From Dallia pectoralis (lineage: Eukaryota; Chordata; Actinopteri; Esociformes; Umbridae): a stretch of 64,000 nucleotides of DNA. The notes under the pieces were generated by a model. That model searched no databases and was not told the origin of the DNA. It worked only from the letters and a program-made list of their open reading frames with translations. The stretch covers positions 11,076,744-11,140,743 of the forward strand of contig CM055759.1 in the NCBI GenBank assembly GCA_029465975.1, given 5' to 3'. Below, one piece after another: positions 13,982-28,282 of the stretch (position 1 is its first letter; each line of letters opens with the position of its first letter). The translations under genes and the position numbers were made by a program.

Positions 13982-14587
13982 AGTCTGCCAGAATAAAAAA
14001 TAAATGAATAAATAAATGAATGCATCAGTACCAGTATTTTACATCAAAATATACATAAAAAAATAAAATTATAGAATTAAAAATGTATTAATCTGTCGTT
14101 TTTTCCTATTTATTTATTTCCACAATCATTTATTTCTGTAATTATTTATTTCTGTTAGTATTTATTTCCGTTTATATTTATTTCCGTTTACATTTATTTG
14201 CATTCATATTTATTTTCGTTTCTATTTATTTCTGTATATATTTATTTCTGTATTACCACAACCGTAGGCAAATGAGGGGGCGGGACTTAATCGTTCAACC
14301 AAAGCAATCAAGCGCAGAGAGGGAGAAACAGATGTAAACGTTCAGGACAACAGGGGGCGGCAATGCACTGCGAAAGTTGATACCAACTGTGGTTAAACTA
14401 GGAGCGCCAACAGCCCGCGCCCGGGGGCGTTGCAGTTAGTAATTAAAGTAAATATGTAATGTTGAAAAGCTACAGCCTCGTCCTTCCATGACTTTCCTAA
14501 ATACGTGGTTTTGGTCAATCTTTATGAAACTGCACCCGTTTTGGTCTGTTCTATATGAAACTGGACACGTTTTGGTCCGTTCTATAT

Positions 14588-17380
14588 CAGAATCAGAATC
14601 AGAAAGGTGTTTAATCGCCATTGAATGTGTGAACATACAAGGAATTTACTGTGGCAGGAAGGTGCTTACATACAACATATGAATATAACAATATAAATTA
14701 TACTAAAGGGCTGAGGGGGTAGAGGGATAGTAATGTACAAAAAAGTAAAAACAAGATACCGAAAAACAACAGTGCAATAGAGCAAATATTGTAGTGCAAA
14801 TCAGGCAATGTGCAAAAGGAATGGGTCAGAGTTCAAGGCTTATGTGCAATGGGTCATAGTTCAAGGCTTGTGTGCCCCCCTGGCCTTGTTGAGGAGACCA
14901 GTAGCACATGGAAAGAAACTGTTCTTGTGGCGTGAGGTTTTGGTCCTGATGGACCGAAGCCTTCTGCCGGAGGGGAGTGGATTGAACAGAGAGTGTCCGG
15001 GGTGAGAGGGGTCTGCCACAATCTTCCTAGCTCGCCTCAGAGCCCTCGAGGTGTGCAGATCCTCGAGGTTAGGCAGATTGCAGCCTATCACCTTTTCAGC
15101 TGAGCGGATGATACGCTGCAGTCTGCTCTTGTCCTAGGCTGAAGCAGCAGGGTACCAGATGGTGATGGATGAGGTGAGGATGGACTCAATGATGGCTGAG
15201 TAGAAGTGGACCATCATAGTCTTAGGCAGGTTGAATTTCTTCAGCTGCCGAAGGAAGTACATCCTCTGTTGTGCTTTCCTGGTCAGTGAGCAGATGTTTA
15301 AATCCCACTTGAGGTCCTGTGAGAAGATGCCCAGGAAGCGGCATCTTCTCATGCCCAGGAAGCGGAAGGACTCTACCGTATTGACGGGGGAGCCACACAC
15401 GTTGATGGGTGAGAGTGGGGCTGAGTTTCTCCTGAAGTCCACAACCATCTCCACTGTCTTTAGATCATTGAGCTCTAAGTTGTTCTGGCTGCACCACGTC
15501 ACCAGTTTGTCAGCTTCCAGCCTGTAATTGGACTCATTCCTCACCGGAGATGAGCCCAATGAGGGTGGTGTCGTCCGCAAACTTCAGGATCTTAACAGAT
15601 GGGTGACTTGAGGTGCAACTGTTGGTGTACAGGGAGAAGAGCAGAGGAGAAAGGACGCAGCCCTGGGGGGACCCGGTGCTAATGGACCGGGAGTTAGAGA
15701 CTTGTGACCCCAGCTTGACGCACTGCTTCCTGTCAGACAGGAAGTCTGTGATCCACCTGCAGGTGGATTCTGGAACGTTGAGCTGGGAGAGCTTGTCATG
15801 TAGAAGGGCAGGGATGATGGTGTTGAAGGCGGAGCTGAAGTCAACAAACAGGATCCTCGCATATGCTTCAGGGAAGTCCAGGTGCAGGAGAGTGAAGTGG
15901 AGGGCCATATTGACTGCATCGTCCACCGACCGGTTGGCTCTGTAGGCAAACTGCAGGGGGTCTAGTAGAGGGTCTGTGATTGTTTACAGGTGAGCCAGCA
16001 CAAGACGTTCGAAGGACTTCATTACCACAGAGGTCAGCGCGACGGGTCTGTAGTCATTATGTCCTGTTGGCCTTGGCTTTTTAGGCACTGGGATGATGGT
16101 GGAGGCCTTAAGACAGGCTGGCACATGGCATGTCTCCAGGGAGGTGTTGAAGATGGCGGTGAACACGGGAGACAGCTGGTCAGCGCAGTGCTTAAGGGTG
16201 GCTGGGGAGATAGAGTCTGGTCCCGCTGATTTGCGGGGGTTCTGCCTCTTGAAGAGTCTGTTTACATCTCTATCTTAAATGGTAGAGATGCATCAGAGGT
16301 GGGGGTAAGGGGGAGAGGGGGGGGCTGTGCAGGGCCATCCAGCTGCCTTTTGAATCTGCAGTTAAACTCATTCAGGTCGTTGGCTAGGCGAGAGTCGTTG
16401 GTGGTGTGGGGGACTCTGGGCTTGTAATTGGTAATATGCCTCAGACCCCTCCAGACAGAGGCAGAGTCGTTAGCAGAGAATTGTTGTTTTAATTTCTCTG
16501 AGTACCGTCGTTTAGCCACTCTAATCTCCTTGCTAAACTGGTTTTTAGCCTCTTTGAAAATGTCTCTGTCCCCGCTCCTGAACGCTCTTCTTTCTCCAGC
16601 CTCAACTTTCTGAGTTTAGCAGAGAACCAGGGCTTGTCATTGTTGAAATTCACCCTGGCGCGTGTTGTGATGCAGCAATCCTTACTGAAGCTGATGTAAG
16701 ATGTGACCGCTTCTGTGAACTCATTGAGGCTGTTGGTACTAGCAGACCTGAACATGTCCCAGTCTGTAGTGTCAAGGCATGACTGTAGATCCCCCACCGC
16801 ATCACTGGTCCACTGTTTTGATGTCCTCACCGCAGGTTTGCAGAGTTTTGGTTTCTGCCTGTAAGCAGGAATCAAATGGACCATGGCATGGTCGGAGAGA
16901 CCCAGTGCAGCCCGAGGGACAGCGTGGTAGGCTTTACTGACCGTGGTGTAACAGAGACCCAGTGCAGCCCGAGGGACAGCGTGGTAGGCTTTACTGACCG
17001 TGGTGTAACAGAGACCCAGTGCAGCCCGAGGGACAGCGTGGTAGGCTTTACTGACCGTGGTGTAACAGAGACCCAGCGCAGCCCGAGGGACAGCGTGGTA
17101 GGCTTTACTGACCGTGGTGTAACAGAGACCCAGTGCAGCCCGAGGGACAGCGTGGTAGGCTTTACTGACCGAGGTGTAACAGAGACCCAGTGCAGCCCTA
17201 GGGACAGCGTGGTAGGCTTTACTGACCGTAGTGTAACAGTGGTCCAGGGTATTCCCTTATCTGGTGGGGCATTTGATAAATAGTCTGTATCTGGGGAGTT
17301 CGAGACTGATGTTCCCTTTGTTAAAGTCCCCCAGAACAATAACCAAGGAGTCCGGGTTGGCTCGTTCCACGTTCAGTATC
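14588..17380 (-). mobile_element. 5'-truncated L2/Rex-like LINE retrotransposon
   Basis: Minus-strand LINE body. Its 3' end is the AGAATCAGAATCAG repeat at 14588. Reverse-transcriptase motifs are FVDFSSAFNTI, STGSPQGCVLSPLLFSLYTN and LKFADDTTLIG (15534-15926), with thumb sequence downstream (LRQLKKFNLPKTMMVHFYSA). Upstream are RT finger motifs (IIPVPKKPRPTGHNDYRPVA near 16100) and an endonuclease motif VLGDFN near 17330. Frames shift several times and stops interrupt it, so it is dead. The insertion splits the host foldback sequence cleanly between TTCTATAT on the left and TGAAACTGG on the right, the order seen in intact copies of the same host repeat. Confidence 0.85.
16895..17240 (-). repeat. 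57-bp minisatellite inside the LINE endonuclease region
   Basis: About six tandem copies of a 57-bp unit containing GACAGCGTGGTAGGCTTTAC. On the LINE strand 57 bp is 19 codons. The unit matches the C-terminal end of the endonuclease (AYHAVPRAALG just before SDHAMVHLIP). It is therefore an internal, frame-preserving duplication within the LINE ORF. Confidence 0.85.
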
Positions 17381-18443
17381 TGAAACTGGACTGGTTTTGG
17401 TCCGTTCTATATGAAACCGGACCCGTTTTGGTCTGATCTATATGAAACTGGACTGTTTTTTTGGTCCGATCTATATGAAACTGGACCCGTTTTGGTCCGA
17501 TATGAACACTGTGTGCCATGTAACCAGTTTAGGTATGTGTCCTGCTCAGGACACAAACAACTGAAGCTGTGAGCCGACTGTGGACGGAGAGATACATATA
17601 AATACATTTGTTTATTGGCCAATCATGCGCAAATCATTTGATTGTGCACGTCGCTTGTGATCTAAAGTGTTTTAGCATTACATCAAAATAGGACATACAG
17701 TTTGATGGATTTTCATTTATTTGATTTTTAGAAATGTAAATAGCCTGTGCATTACTTCCGTAGTTATAGCAGTCTAGACTTATAAAGTCGATCTTGGAAC
17801 TCCTCCATCGATTAACCAATAGGATTACTGATACCACTGCGATGTACTATGGTTGACACCCTCATTTGCCTATGGTTGAGGAAATACAGAAATAAATATA
17901 TACGGAAATAAATGTAAACGGAAATAAATGTCAACGTAAATAAATATAAACGTAAATAAATACTTACAGAAATAAATAATTACAGAAATATATGATTGTG
18001 AAAATAAATATGAACAGAAATAAATATGAACAGAAATAAATTTAAACGGAAATAAATACTTACAGAAATAAACAATTACTGAAATAAATGATTGTGGAAA
18101 TAAATAAATAGGAAAAACGACAGGTTAATACATTTTTAATTCTATATATTTTTTTACGTATATTTTGATGTAAAATACTGGTACTGATGCATTTATTTAT
18201 TTATTTTTAATTCTGGCAGACTCCATACTTATAATGTATTTCCCCCACATGGGACAATTTTGTTTCAACCCCTGTATCTTTATACAGTCTATGGTTTCAA
18301 CACTAGCATTTCCCTCTATTGCTCGATTGCTTTCATTGGTTGGAGATATTGACCAATGAAAAAGACATATTTCAACCAATGATCTCATGACGTTCTTCGT
18401 CTAAACCAATCAAACCCCAGCTGCTCTGAAAAAAACGGTTACC

Positions 18444-18466
18444 TGACGTCATTGAAAAGTATAAAA
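18444..18466 (+). promoter_or_regulatory. h3f3b copy 2 promoter: CRE and TATA box
   Basis: TGACGTCA at 18444-18451 and TATAAAA at 18460-18466 with the same spacing as copy 1. CCAAT motifs lie upstream (AACCAATGATC near 18376, AACCAATCAAA near 18405). The non-coding first exon would end at about 18575 (CCAATCC|GTAAGTATG). Confidence 0.8.
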
Positions 18467-19250
18467 TCAAACTCGCATTCCGCTTGTCGTTACTGAACTG
18501 TGTTTTTACGAGTAGGGTATACTTTAAGTCGGTTTAGGTGGCAAAGTTTTGGAATACTTTACCGGTCACCAATCCGTAAGTATGTTGTTATTTCTATCCC
18601 AAAGTTTTTGAAAAATGTTAAAAGTAGTCGGTTTACTAAGTGGAGGAGTTATTTTGGTTAAATAGGCTAAACAAAGACCTGTAATGGCTGTCTAGTATCG
18701 GTTAGCTAGATGGCGAAATGACTAGTAAACAGAATTACAAAGATTAACTGCTGATAATTATTCACTTCAACTTTAACCAGGTGTAGCATTTATAGAGTTC
18801 AACCAAAACGTGGGTTTTGTATGGCAGATATTGGTAAATAACATTAGCTTTAGCGCCATTGCGCTACATATTAAAAGTTAGCCATATAATAGCAGGTTTT
18901 AGTTCAAACAAATAAAACATTTGATTGTAATTTGTTAGCCAATAACCAATATTAAAAATGTATTGCAATTTAACTTGGATCAAGTCAAAGTTTACAAAAG
19001 GTTATTGATCTGTTCATATTCGGGCGCGCTGCTTAAATTGAGACGCCTCCCAGTGGTGCAGTTACGTTGATTACGTAGGAGGGGGAGGGTAACATCACCA
19101 CGGTAACATTTTTTTCGTTTCCAATTGGTTTTGAGTCAATTAAACAAGCGTTACTAACTAGGAAACCCGAGGGCCTCGGATGCAACATAGTTGCAGCTGC
19201 TTGTTTATACGACCCATCGATGTTGTAAACTGTCTTTTGGCCTCGTTTGA

Positions 19251-20978
<1,728 letters not shown>

Positions 20979-21747
20979 ATAGTTCTACTGCTGCCTCAGA
21001 TATAATCCTATTTAACATCCTAAACCATTGTGTGGACATGTTATTTTTAAGTTTTTCCTGTTAACATATTTTTAAACGAGGAGATCGGTCATTCCAAACC
21101 TTGAATTTAGAATTGGTTGGTGTGCAGTCAGGGATGTTGTAGTTATACGTGCTTGGCTTTAATTGCATATCAGACTTTTTATTTTGTAAATAGTTGATCA
21201 AATGTTACATGACTGTTTTGCCGTAGTCCTCTCCATAGATGTCCTCTTCATGTTAACTGGCCCTTTTTGGGCTTTTGTGGGTAATGATTGCTCCAGATGA
21301 GGTTGGAGCTCTGGGTGTGAATTCAAGATGGCTGAATTATTCTCTCAGCTTCCAGGGTGCTGTGGTCAGGTGCTCTCCATCACTTTTTCCCCCTTTCTCT
21401 GCAGTCTAACTACATGTCATGCGCTATCTCACTCAATACGGTGTCAGGGAGATTTTTGAGATTTTTGCCGTTCTTGACATTCTGGGATGGACAAAGACGC
21501 ATGTATGTTCTTGGCTGTTTTTACATTTTATTTTTCCAAAAAACAAACTTGGCAGCTACATTTAATTATATTTATGAGTGTTGTCACGTTGTAGTTTTTC
21601 TATTAAATGTCTTTATGAGAACTCTAATGTCTGGTTGTTGTAATAATGCTGTGGGCAATACATCCAACTGATTAATGTATAGGGGCTTTTAGTCGCATTT
21701 AGAGGGCAACTCTATTTTTGAAGTTGATTTATTAACACTACTTGACA

Positions 21748-22237
21748 CATACGGTTTGCTTGAAACCACCAGCTGGGGAACATGGGAATGTGGTCATTGT
21801 CGACCAGGGGTGTCAAACTGATGGTTTGTATTTTTCCTTTCATTGGTTCCAAGTTCAGACCTAAACAACTAGGTGAGGGTAGAATCTAACCAAACCTAAT
21901 TAATATATCAAGGTCTGCTCAAATCCTGTTGACACCCGTGTCTTGGTTCTGTAGTTGACACTCTGGAACTAACTGTTTTTGGTCATAAGATACAAGCCCC
22001 ACTTGGCAAACCAGTTATTAGTTTGGATAACCGATTTTGTGCTGACATCCGATATGCTGTAGCCCTGAATCTCATTTTAGTGGTGATGTCAGTTGTGAGT
22101 TCCCCTTTAAGACTTAATTAGAAAAATTGGACATAAAAATGATACACCAAGTTAATGTAGTTGGTTCTAGTTACCAATTCTGTTGTCTCTATTCACATTC
22201 TTTAACAACACTGGTTTTTGAGCACCACACTGATTAA
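21748..22237 (-). pseudogene. Relics of the last two exons of the RUN/PDZ/PTB gene
   Basis: The segment 21748-21773 matches the last exon of the gene at 6720: the acceptor CCCAG and codons for GGFKQT remain, but the terminal EWFV and stop are lost. The segment 22183-22237 matches the penultimate exon (shared ACATTCTTTAACAACA and TTTGAGCACCACAC), with deletions and no open frame. Both have the order and orientation expected from the duplication. No other exon of the gene was recognised here, so this is a remnant of a deleted paralogue. Confidence 0.75.
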
Positions 22238-22828
22238 AGGGTTTCGTCATCACTGTTGCTAATAACGACTATGTTCAGGGAGGAGCGATGACATTTTAAG
22301 AAGCTACACCACAGATGCAGATTGTAAAATGTTTCTATAGATTGTCATGAAGCTGTTTAAAGGTATATTGTACTTTAAAAAAATGTTTTAGGTCTAACTA
22401 CATTCGTGTGCTCTGTAACGACCTCTAGTGGATGACATACATGTCCATATTGCTTGAGATGACTCAACAAAGATGTCTGCCTCTTTGGTCCGTTGGTGTC
22501 CACTTGTCAGAAACGCGCTGCGGGGTACAAAAAGTCCCTGTTATAACTCAACGCAGCCTTTATATAAGGTGTCCTTTATTAAGGGAGGGTTCTGGCTACA
22601 ACTGGGTTAGTAAGGTTGGAGTATAACTGCAGAGAACACAAAACCAGTTATCTACAGAGAATAGTGTGGAGCTATTTCCTACTGTAAGTATTTATTTTGC
22701 ATTTAAACCATTTCTTTATAAGACGTGTCAATGAATGTAGCCTATGTGTTTAGGAGTGCATTAGACAAACTATCACAATTGTTTGAATAGGCTACTGTAT
22801 CATTCCGCATGCTGCGCAAATCGTGCTT

Positions 22829-23280
22829 GATATATGACTTTATGGCATATCACACAAAATGTGCTTGATATATTACTTTATGGCATATTACACAAAATGT
22901 CCTTGATATATGACTTTATGGCATATTACACAAAATGTGCTTTATATATTACTTCATGGCATATTACACAAAATGTCCTTGATATATTACTTTATGGCAT
23001 ATTACACAAAATGTGCTTGATATATGACTATGGCTTATTACACAAAATGTGCTTGATATATTACTTTATGGCATATTACACAAAATGTGCTTGATATATG
23101 ACTATGGCTTATTACACAAAATGTGCTTGATATATTACTTTATGGCATATTACACAAAATGTGCTTGATATATTACTTTATGGCGTATTACACAAAATGT
23201 GCTTGATATATGACTTTATGGCTTATTACACAAAATGTGCTTGATATATAACTTCATGGCATATTACACAAAATGGGCTT
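22829..23280. repeat. 38-bp AT-rich minisatellite
   Basis: About 12 copies of a unit containing TACACAAAATGTGCTTGATA followed by TATTACTTTATGGCATAT. It lies where the RUN/PDZ/PTB paralogue has been lost in the second h3f3b segment. Confidence 0.9.
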
Positions 23281-25511
23281 GTGGTATTACACTCTAGTCC
23301 AAATTGTCCACAGGACACCTCAAGTGAAGTGTGATTTATTATGACTGTTGTGATTTATTATGGTGTTGTACCTTAATTTATCCTACACATGATCTCTTAT
23401 TACCGTGATTGTGATCCAAAAATATAACATTTCACGTGCGTCATTTTAAATACTTTTGGGACATTTGGGAAATGTCAGGTATGTGTTGATCCGCTTTGGT
23501 TTTAATGATGTGTTTCAGTTTTCCACCTCGGTGTAATTCAGATTAGTGTCGCGGGTCAGCGGGGGTCCGAGACATTCCCTGCGAGTTCATCTGTACTGAA
23601 TAGATGGAGTAGATGTCAATTAACTTAATTAAATTAATTTAATAACAAAAGTTATTGAAGAAACATGTTAAATAGATCGACATGCAATACATGTATCACG
23701 TGGCATTATAATGATTTAATAAAAAATGTTCTACGATATTTCTTTGCTTTACTTTTATATGAAAAATAATATAAACAAAATATTTGTAAGCCCTATCCTC
23801 AAATGTATTTATAATTTATAATAATAAGAGCAATCAGTTATAGACTGCAGTAGCTTTATCAAAGTGGCAGTGCAGTAGAACACAGGCACATTCTGGCACA
23901 GAGGCACATAAGGATATAGTTGCCATGATGCTGCTTGCCATACAGATATTAGCTGAGATACAACTCTAGAGAGGGCACTGAGATAAAAAAAACTGTTCAA
24001 TTATCGTACCCAGAATAAACTACCTGAACTGAACAGATCCAGTCTTAACAATATACTTGTGTTAAAAATACTATTAGAAATACTTAAACATTTAGAGATG
24101 AGAGCTCAGTGGTCAATGATGTTGCATAATAGTTTGTTGTGCCTCGTGTTAGTCTGCAATGAATGCTTTTGTTGGGTTTCTGAACAAAGTCCAGTAAGTC
24201 TGAGTTGCTCACACTGTTCCCTGGTTCTGAGATTTTTATAATCTTCGGAATTAACGGTTCACCGCAGGAATGTTGGTGCCTATTTAGCAATAGGAAGCAT
24301 ATAACCAACATTAATCTTTGGTAAAGATGACTGTTCATTATATTACATCACACAGCCCATCGACAGACACAACTCAGAAATGATGTATTTTTTCTCAAAT
24401 TGTCCAGGATGTCACAGTAATTGAAGAACTTCTAATCAATCAAATCAGCATTCTGTAGCTAGACTATTTATCAAATGTTACATATTTTCTCAATTTAGCT
24501 GGCTATCTTTATACGCACTTATTTCCAAAAACTGTTTTTTAAAGGGTTGAAACAAGTGTAATTTAATTAACCTCTATAGTCAGAAACATCTTCAATGAAA
24601 ATGACAACTCTCGACCAAAGACAGAATTTCTGCTTAGTGGGACCTCTTATTTGCTCTTGAGCTTCTGGTTGCCAAGGGCGCTCAGATAAGAGGAACACAG
24701 TTAGATTAACTTAACCAAAATGTATAATATATTATAACATGCCTGATTAAACGGCTGACTATTACCAACTGAAACCCGGCAGGTGGGTAATCCTCTCTGA
24801 TTTAATAATTTTAATATTTCTTTATAAGCTCATTTAAGCTGTGTCCCGGGACCACTACAAGCTGCCTGGTTATTCTGCTATACATTTGCCCTGAAGCACT
24901 ATTGACTGGTATAATATTTGGCTCCTTTCCTCTGCTTTCAATGTAAAAAAAAAAAGGTACAGGGAATCAATTTTATTCTTTCAACTAGCCGCAGGGTTCA
25001 AGTCAAGGTGGTGCTGCTGATTCAACACCACAGGGACAGAACACCCGATCGGCTGGATTTGGGAAAAAACACTTTCAGCTGCTGCCTCAGATCTCTTTGG
25101 GATTTTCTTTTTGACACCAAGGCTGTGATTAAAATGTCTTAGTGCACACACAGCTGAAAGATGTTACTCTGCAGTACATCGTCCTTTTTCTGTTTGTTCC
25201 CTTTCTCACTCTCATACCTTCTTCTCCATCTTTCTTTCTGTCTTTCTGTCAACCCAGGCCAGCTTTAGATGAAGAGCTGCAGCTGAGCCTATAGAGTGGG
25301 CTTGCTGCAGTGTAATGAAATAAAAGTTTGGCAATACACATGCACACACAATGCACACATGCACACGCCCGTACACACGCACGCAAACACACACACACAC
25401 ACACACAGACACACACACACACATTTCCTTACTCTGCCTTCTTGTTGATTTGAGGTGCCTCTAGAGCCCAGTCAGCTGTAGCTCAGGCCCGACACTGACA
25501 GAACGAGAGCC
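23281..25511. other. Intergenic region without recognised gene
   Basis: About 23600-23990 is similar to 12480-12830 (duplication flank). The remainder holds no convincing ORF. A pyrimidine-rich tract ending in CAG at about 25257 could be a splice acceptor, but no exon could be supported. A CA microsatellite lies at 25335-25430. Confidence 0.55.
25335..25430. repeat. (CA)n microsatellite
   Basis: ACACAC run with CATGCACACA and CGCACGCA interruptions. Confidence 0.9.
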
Positions 25512-25597
25512 AGTGCTGTGTATCACTGTGCCAGCATATTAAAGCTGTGTATCACTGTGCCAGCATATTAAAGCTGTGTATCACTGTGCCAGCATTT
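25512..25597. repeat. 29-bp minisatellite, left fragment
   Basis: Three units containing AGCTGTGTATCACTGTGCCA. The same unit resumes after 28283, so a transposon has split one array. Confidence 0.9.
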
Positions 25598-26341
25598 ACA
25601 GTTTTTTTTATTCGCTTTGGTACTATTTTCACAAGTAAGGTGTACATTTTCAAAACTCTTAGTACAAAGATCCAAACTGATCACACTTGTAACGCAGCTA
25701 GTCATTCTTTCAAAACCTGATGTAACGCTTTCAGTCAGTTGCACATGCTTTCAGTCCACATAATCATTGTTTCAAACACCAGATTATTGTAATATGTAAT
25801 GGGAACATTTGGTTTAATCACCGAAACACAACAGTATGATCTTCTTTCAGTTTAGTACTTTTAACAATCAGTTCATCCAACAGCAAACAATGCAAGATAC
25901 ATGTTTCAAATCAGCCTTAGAAGTGCTGAAATGAATATGCTACAGTACTATACTGTAAAAGACTGATTACACAGTTTCACATTAGGCAATACAATTACAT
26001 TACTGACATTTGCATAATCTGTAATTTCCAAAATATCCATTCTATGTGTAATGAAGTGAAGGATCAATGAAGACATCATCTAAAATCATTTGGGCAAATT
26101 TGTTTTTATTTTTCAGATATAATTGTAACCCGGGTACAATTTCTATTATGTAACTAAAGGAGAACAAAACATAACGTTTAGTGCACACATTACATTACAT
26201 TAATTTGGATCAAGCCTGTCTTGAGCATTTGGCCATAGTTTCTCATCCACATCACAATGAATGTCCTCATTGTTCAAGCACCTTGGAAAAAACCTTTTGG
26301 CTTGACGAATCCATGCTTGACATTGGTCTACATTGATGTCT

Positions 26342-27470
26342 TCATGCATCATCCATGGCCTGAAGAAGGGTGGCACGCTCAAGGGGTTGGCGATCATAGA
26401 CCTTCCACCTCCATGCTGAAAAAAAGTCCTCAATAGGGTTGAGGAAAGGAGAGTATGGAGGCAGGTAGAGGGTCATGAATCGAGGATGGGCCTGAAACCA
26501 TGCTTGAACTACCTCTGCGTGGTGAAAGCTGACATTGTCCCACACAATGACATAGGTGACCCCTTCACCTTGACAGGTCTGCTCAATGTCATTGAGAAAC
26601 TCAATAAGATGTGCAGCATTATAGGAGCCAAGTAATGGCTTACGTCCTACGACACCATCTTCAGAGATAGCTGCGCACATGGAGATGTTTCCTTCACGTT
26701 GTCCAGGCACTTGGACAGTGGCCCGTTGCCCACCTCTATGACCTCTCTGTTGGTGCCCATGCCCACCTCTCTGTTGGTGCCCATGCCCACCTCTCTGTTG
26801 GTGCCCATGCCCACCTCTATGACCTCTCTGTTGGTGCCCATGCCCACCTCTTTGACCTCTCTGTTGGTGCCCATTCCCACCTCTATGACCTCTCTGTTGG
26901 TGCCCATGCCCACCTCTTTGACCTCTCTGTTGGTGCCCATGCCCACCTCTATGACCTCTCTGTTGGTGCCCATGCCCACCTCTCTGTTGGTGCCCATGCC
27001 CACCCTCTGTTGGTGCCCATGCCCACCTCTTTGACCTCTCTGTTGGTGCCCATGCCCACCTCTTTGACCTCTCTGTTGGTGCCCATGCCCACCTCTCTGT
27101 TGGTGCCCATGCCCACCTCTTTGACCTCTCTGTTGGTGCCCATGCCCACCTCTATGACCTCTCTGTTGGTGCCCATGCCCACCTCTATGACCTCTCTGTT
27201 GGTGCCCATGCCCACCTCTTTGACCTCTCTGTTGGTGCCCATGCCCACCTCTTTGACCTCTCTGTTGGTGCCCATGCCCACCTCTTTGACCTATCTGTTG
27301 GTGCCCATGCCCACCTCTTTGACCTCTCTGTTGGTGCCCATGCCCACCTCTCTGTTGGTGCCCATGCCCACCTCTCTGTTGGTGCCCATGCCCACCTCTC
27401 TGTTGGTGCCCATGCCCACCTCTCTGACAGATCCCTTGAGCTCTTCCTATTCCTTGCTGTCTATCCTGCT
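26342..27470 (-). pseudogene. IS630/Tc1-type DDE transposase, disrupted by repeat expansion
   Basis: The C-terminal 122 codons (26710-26342) carry the DDE_3-type signature: PGQREGNISMCAAISEDG, VIVWDNVSFHHAEVVQAWF (catalytic Asp), and LPPYSPFLNPIEDFFSAWRW (catalytic Glu region). Upstream the reading frame runs into a long Gly/His/Gln/Arg repeat (RGGHGHQQ) that begins MEQDRQQGIGRAQG near 27470. Repeat units of 24 and 33 bp keep frame, but one unit near 27001 is one base short and shifts it. The protein is probably non-functional; this is inferred from the frame break. Confidence 0.8.
26743..27425. repeat. 24/33-bp coding minisatellite in the transposase
   Basis: Roughly 25 units sharing CTCTGTTGGTGCCCATGCCC, either directly joined (24 bp) or separated by a TATGACCT or TTTGACCT spacer (33 bp). 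On the minus strand the units read RGGHGHQQ and RGHRGGHGHQQ. Confidence 0.9.
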
Positions 27471-27483
27471 CCATGTTGAAAGA

Positions 27484-28038
27484 AATTGCCAGTGTTACCC
27501 CCACTATTACAGTATATCTATTGACCTATTGTGGTTACCCCAATCTGCCAGTGTTACCCCCCACTATTACAGTATATCTATTGACCTATTGTGGTTACCC
27601 CAATCTGCCAGTGTTACCCCCCCCACTATTACAGTATATCTAATGACCTATTGTGGTTACCCCAATCTGCCAGTGTTACCCCCCACTATTACAGTATATC
27701 TAATGACCTATTGTGGTTACCCCAATCTGCCAGTGTTACCCCCTCCACTATTACAGTATATCTAATGACCTATTGTGGTTACCCCAATCTGCCAGTGTTA
27801 CCCCCCACTATTACAGTATATCTAATGACCTATTGTGGTTACCCCAATCTGCCAGTGTTACCCCCCACTATTACAGTATATCTAATGACCTATTGTGGTT
27901 ACCCCAATCTGCCAGTGTTACCCCCCACTATTACAGTATATCTAATGACCTATTGTGGTTACCCCAATCTGCCAGTGTTACCCCCCACTATTACAGTATA
28001 TCTAATGACCTATTGTGGTTACCCCAATCTGCCAGTGT
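27484..28038. repeat. 60-bp minisatellite
   Basis: About nine near-identical units containing CACTATTACAGTATATCTAA and GGTTACCCCAATCTGCCAGT. An inverted single copy of part of the unit occurs at 28248-28297. Confidence 0.92.
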
Positions 28039-28282
28039 TAATCAGTTGGATTAAGTGATGGTCAAATGTATTTATACAAATGAGATGAGAAGCATATCAA
28101 AAGTACTTTGAGCATTGCATTGTGAAAGACAATAATTTCATATGAAGGGTATTTCTTTGATTTTGTGCATTGTACTTAGTCAATTGAAAATCTGATTACA
28201 TGTTTGAAAAAACTGACTTTTTGATGATCTGCTTTGAGCATATTAAAGCTGTAATAGTGGGGGGGGTAACACTGGCAGATTG

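Larger units (their letters stand above)
13982..18222. mobile_element. Large foldback (long-TIR) DNA element with nested LINE
   Basis: The left end from 13982 (AGTCTGCCAGAAT, then A-rich sequence and GCATCAGTACCAGTATTTTA) is the inverted complement of the right end finishing at 18222. The inverted repeats are imperfect, about 300 bp left (13982-14280) and 365 bp right (17857-18222). They are built largely of ATTTATTTC / GAAATAAAT sub-repeats. The interior has a GC-rich segment (AGCGCCAACAGCCC) and repeats of the type GAAACTGGAC...TTTTGGTC. The same interior recurs at 63370-63830. No transposase was seen, so the element is non-autonomous. No clear target-site duplication was found. Confidence 0.75.
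25598..28245 (-). mobile_element. Tc1/IS630-like DNA transposon inserted in the 29-bp array
   Basis: The interval separates two parts of the 29-bp minisatellite and contains a DDE transposase remnant (26342-26740) plus two internal minisatellites. Its left part (25598-26340) is non-coding and AT-rich. Exact ends and inverted repeats could not be defined by eye. Confidence 0.7.

Noticed and set aside
25240..25300. Strong pyrimidine tract plus CAG at about 25257, possible upstream exon of the SPRY gene
   Set aside because: The sequence after it runs to a stop within 12 codons and no convincing donor follows.
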